This document shows positions 20,627 through 21,402 of a DNA stretch of 21,402 nucleotides, in pieces (within the stretch, counting starts at the first letter, position 1; the number at the start of each line of letters is the position of its first letter). The stretch lies in contig JAYMTF010001770.1 of the NCBI GenBank assembly GCA_036897485.1, positions 1-21,402 of the forward strand. The letters are read 5' to 3'. The notes under the pieces are model-generated. The model saw only the letters and a program-made list of their open reading frames with translations, did no database searches and had not been told where the DNA came from. The position numbers were made by a program, and so were the translations under genes. Source of the stretch: Pelargonium nanum (Eukaryota > Streptophyta > Magnoliopsida > Geraniales > Geraniaceae).

Positions 20627-21372
20627 TCAGGGTTTCTTATTTACTCCCTTGGCTCTTTTCCATAGATAATGTAATGAAAAGGTAGCATTTACTAGAGTTT
20701 GCCAGAACCATCCTTTTGAATTTGCAGGATCCACTCTTTTGGCCAGAAACCATGCATAGACAGCCTCGGTGACATGTGTTGTTGCACAGAATATAAACGC
20801 TATCTTCACATTCCGCCTGCTGCGAAAGAGGAAAAGGCAGATAGATCTGAAGAGTGGCACAGGTCCAATATCAGGTAAGAAGGCAGCAGAAAAGAGTGCC
20901 GGCAGTCCGATGATGCAGAAAGCCCATGCGTATATGGTAGGTCCGTCCAGGCTTCTCCTTTTCCGTTCTTTCCAGTATGAGATGGTTGCATCCATGCCCT
21001 CTTGAGGATTCACCCTCGGAACATACCCAAGCTCTTTCTCGGCTTTGAGGTAAGAGAAGTAATGTGTTATTCCAACCTGCCAAACATATTATCAGATTTA
21101 CCATACCATGCATGGTTGGGAAATGTGAGCTGTGTTATATTCTGAAATCACCATATCACATGCATTATTAATTACCTGATATACTTGTGCAGGGACGATG
21201 GGTGGGTCAGGAAGCCACCTTTGGTTTAACAAGGGATGTAAGACGGTGTAGAAAGCCTGGAAAAACTTGCCCACGAGAAGAGCTCGAGGAACAGATAAAG
21301 AAGCCTTTGGCAGCTTATAATCCAAACCTTTGAGCAGAGGTCTGATAAACTCGAAGCTGTTAACTGGGTACC
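20627..21372 (-). CDS. SDR42E1-like 3-beta-HSD-type dehydrogenase, 3' end only
   Basis: Two last exons are visible on the minus strand: 21372-21176 and 21076-20627, with a 99-bp GT-AG intron between (phase 0), giving about 215 C-terminal residues. The upstream exon starts GYPVNSFEFIRPLLKGLDY, the late substrate-pocket region of 3-beta-hydroxysteroid dehydrogenase-type extended SDRs. The last exon continues HYFSYLKAEKELGY..R.NPQEGM and then has two hydrophobic segments, IYAWAFCIIGLPALFSAAFL and around IAFIFCATTHVTEAVYAWFL. It ends in a basic tail, KRAKGVNKKP. This suggests an ER-type membrane-anchored enzyme acting on a sterol or other lipid, like Arabidopsis At2g33630. The Rossmann motif and catalytic Tyr/Lys lie beyond the window edge, so activity cannot be judged. 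No frame damage is seen. Confidence 0.82.
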
Positions 21373-21386
21373 CTGTGAAAACAGAA

Positions 21387-21402
21387 ATATATATATATAT
21401 AT
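21387..21402. repeat. AT dinucleotide microsatellite at window edge
   Basis: Eight AT units run to the end of the window and may continue beyond it. They lie in the intron of the SDR42E1-like gene. Confidence 0.8.

Noticed and set aside
20769-21005. Plus-strand open frame opposite the SDR42E1-like last exon
   Set aside because: The minus strand gives a clear SDR C-terminus with membrane segments; the plus frame is its shadow.
1-21402. tRNA, rRNA, microRNA hairpins, CRISPR arrays or operon-like structure
   Set aside because: No box-B-like motif, no regularly spaced repeats and no long perfect hairpin other than MITE ends were found; the genes are ordinary eukaryotic intron-containing units.

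Overview
The window is nuclear DNA of a flowering plant, most likely a eudicot. The evidence is AT-rich spacers, short GT-AG introns, plant-specific gene families, and Stowaway-type and Mutator-type miniature elements. The species cannot be told from the sequence.

Layout: positions 173-12464 hold five head-to-tail genes of the cinnamoyl-CoA reductase-like (CRL) branch of the short-chain dehydrogenase/reductase (SDR) superfamily, here called genes 1-5. All share one exon plan: six coding exons with intron phases 1,0,0,1,2. Genes 1 and 2 are a recent duplicate pair, alike even in introns and 3' flanks. Genes 4 and 5 form a second pair, and gene 3 is intermediate. Gene 4 has precisely lost intron 1. 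Genes 3-5 appear to use a GC-AG intron 2. Gene 5 has lost 5 nt inside the catalytic YxxxK motif and is probably a pseudogene or a non-catalytic protein.

The spacer from 12465 to about 14250 holds a degenerate Ty3/gypsy reverse transcriptase/RNase H relic on the minus strand and one short unexplained coding-like stretch. Next comes a complete AT-hook nuclear-localized (AHL) gene at 14897-20139, on the plus strand, with two AT-hooks, a PPC domain and a 5'UTR intron. Converging on it from the right edge is the 3' end of a membrane-anchored 3-beta-HSD-type SDR (SDR42E1-like) on the minus strand; only its last two exons are inside the window.

The order CRL array, AHL, SDR42E1-like SDR matches, from memory of the Arabidopsis map, the At2g33590/At2g33600 - At2g33620 (AHL10) - At2g33630 neighbourhood. 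The SWI3B gene (At2g33610) that lies between them in Arabidopsis is not visible here. The genes are not an operon. The CRL enzymes are probably cytosolic NADPH-dependent reductases of unknown substrate, and the AHL is a chromatin-binding regulator. I found no RNA gene, CRISPR array or clearly new biological system. The points of most interest are the decay and splice-site evolution inside the CRL array.
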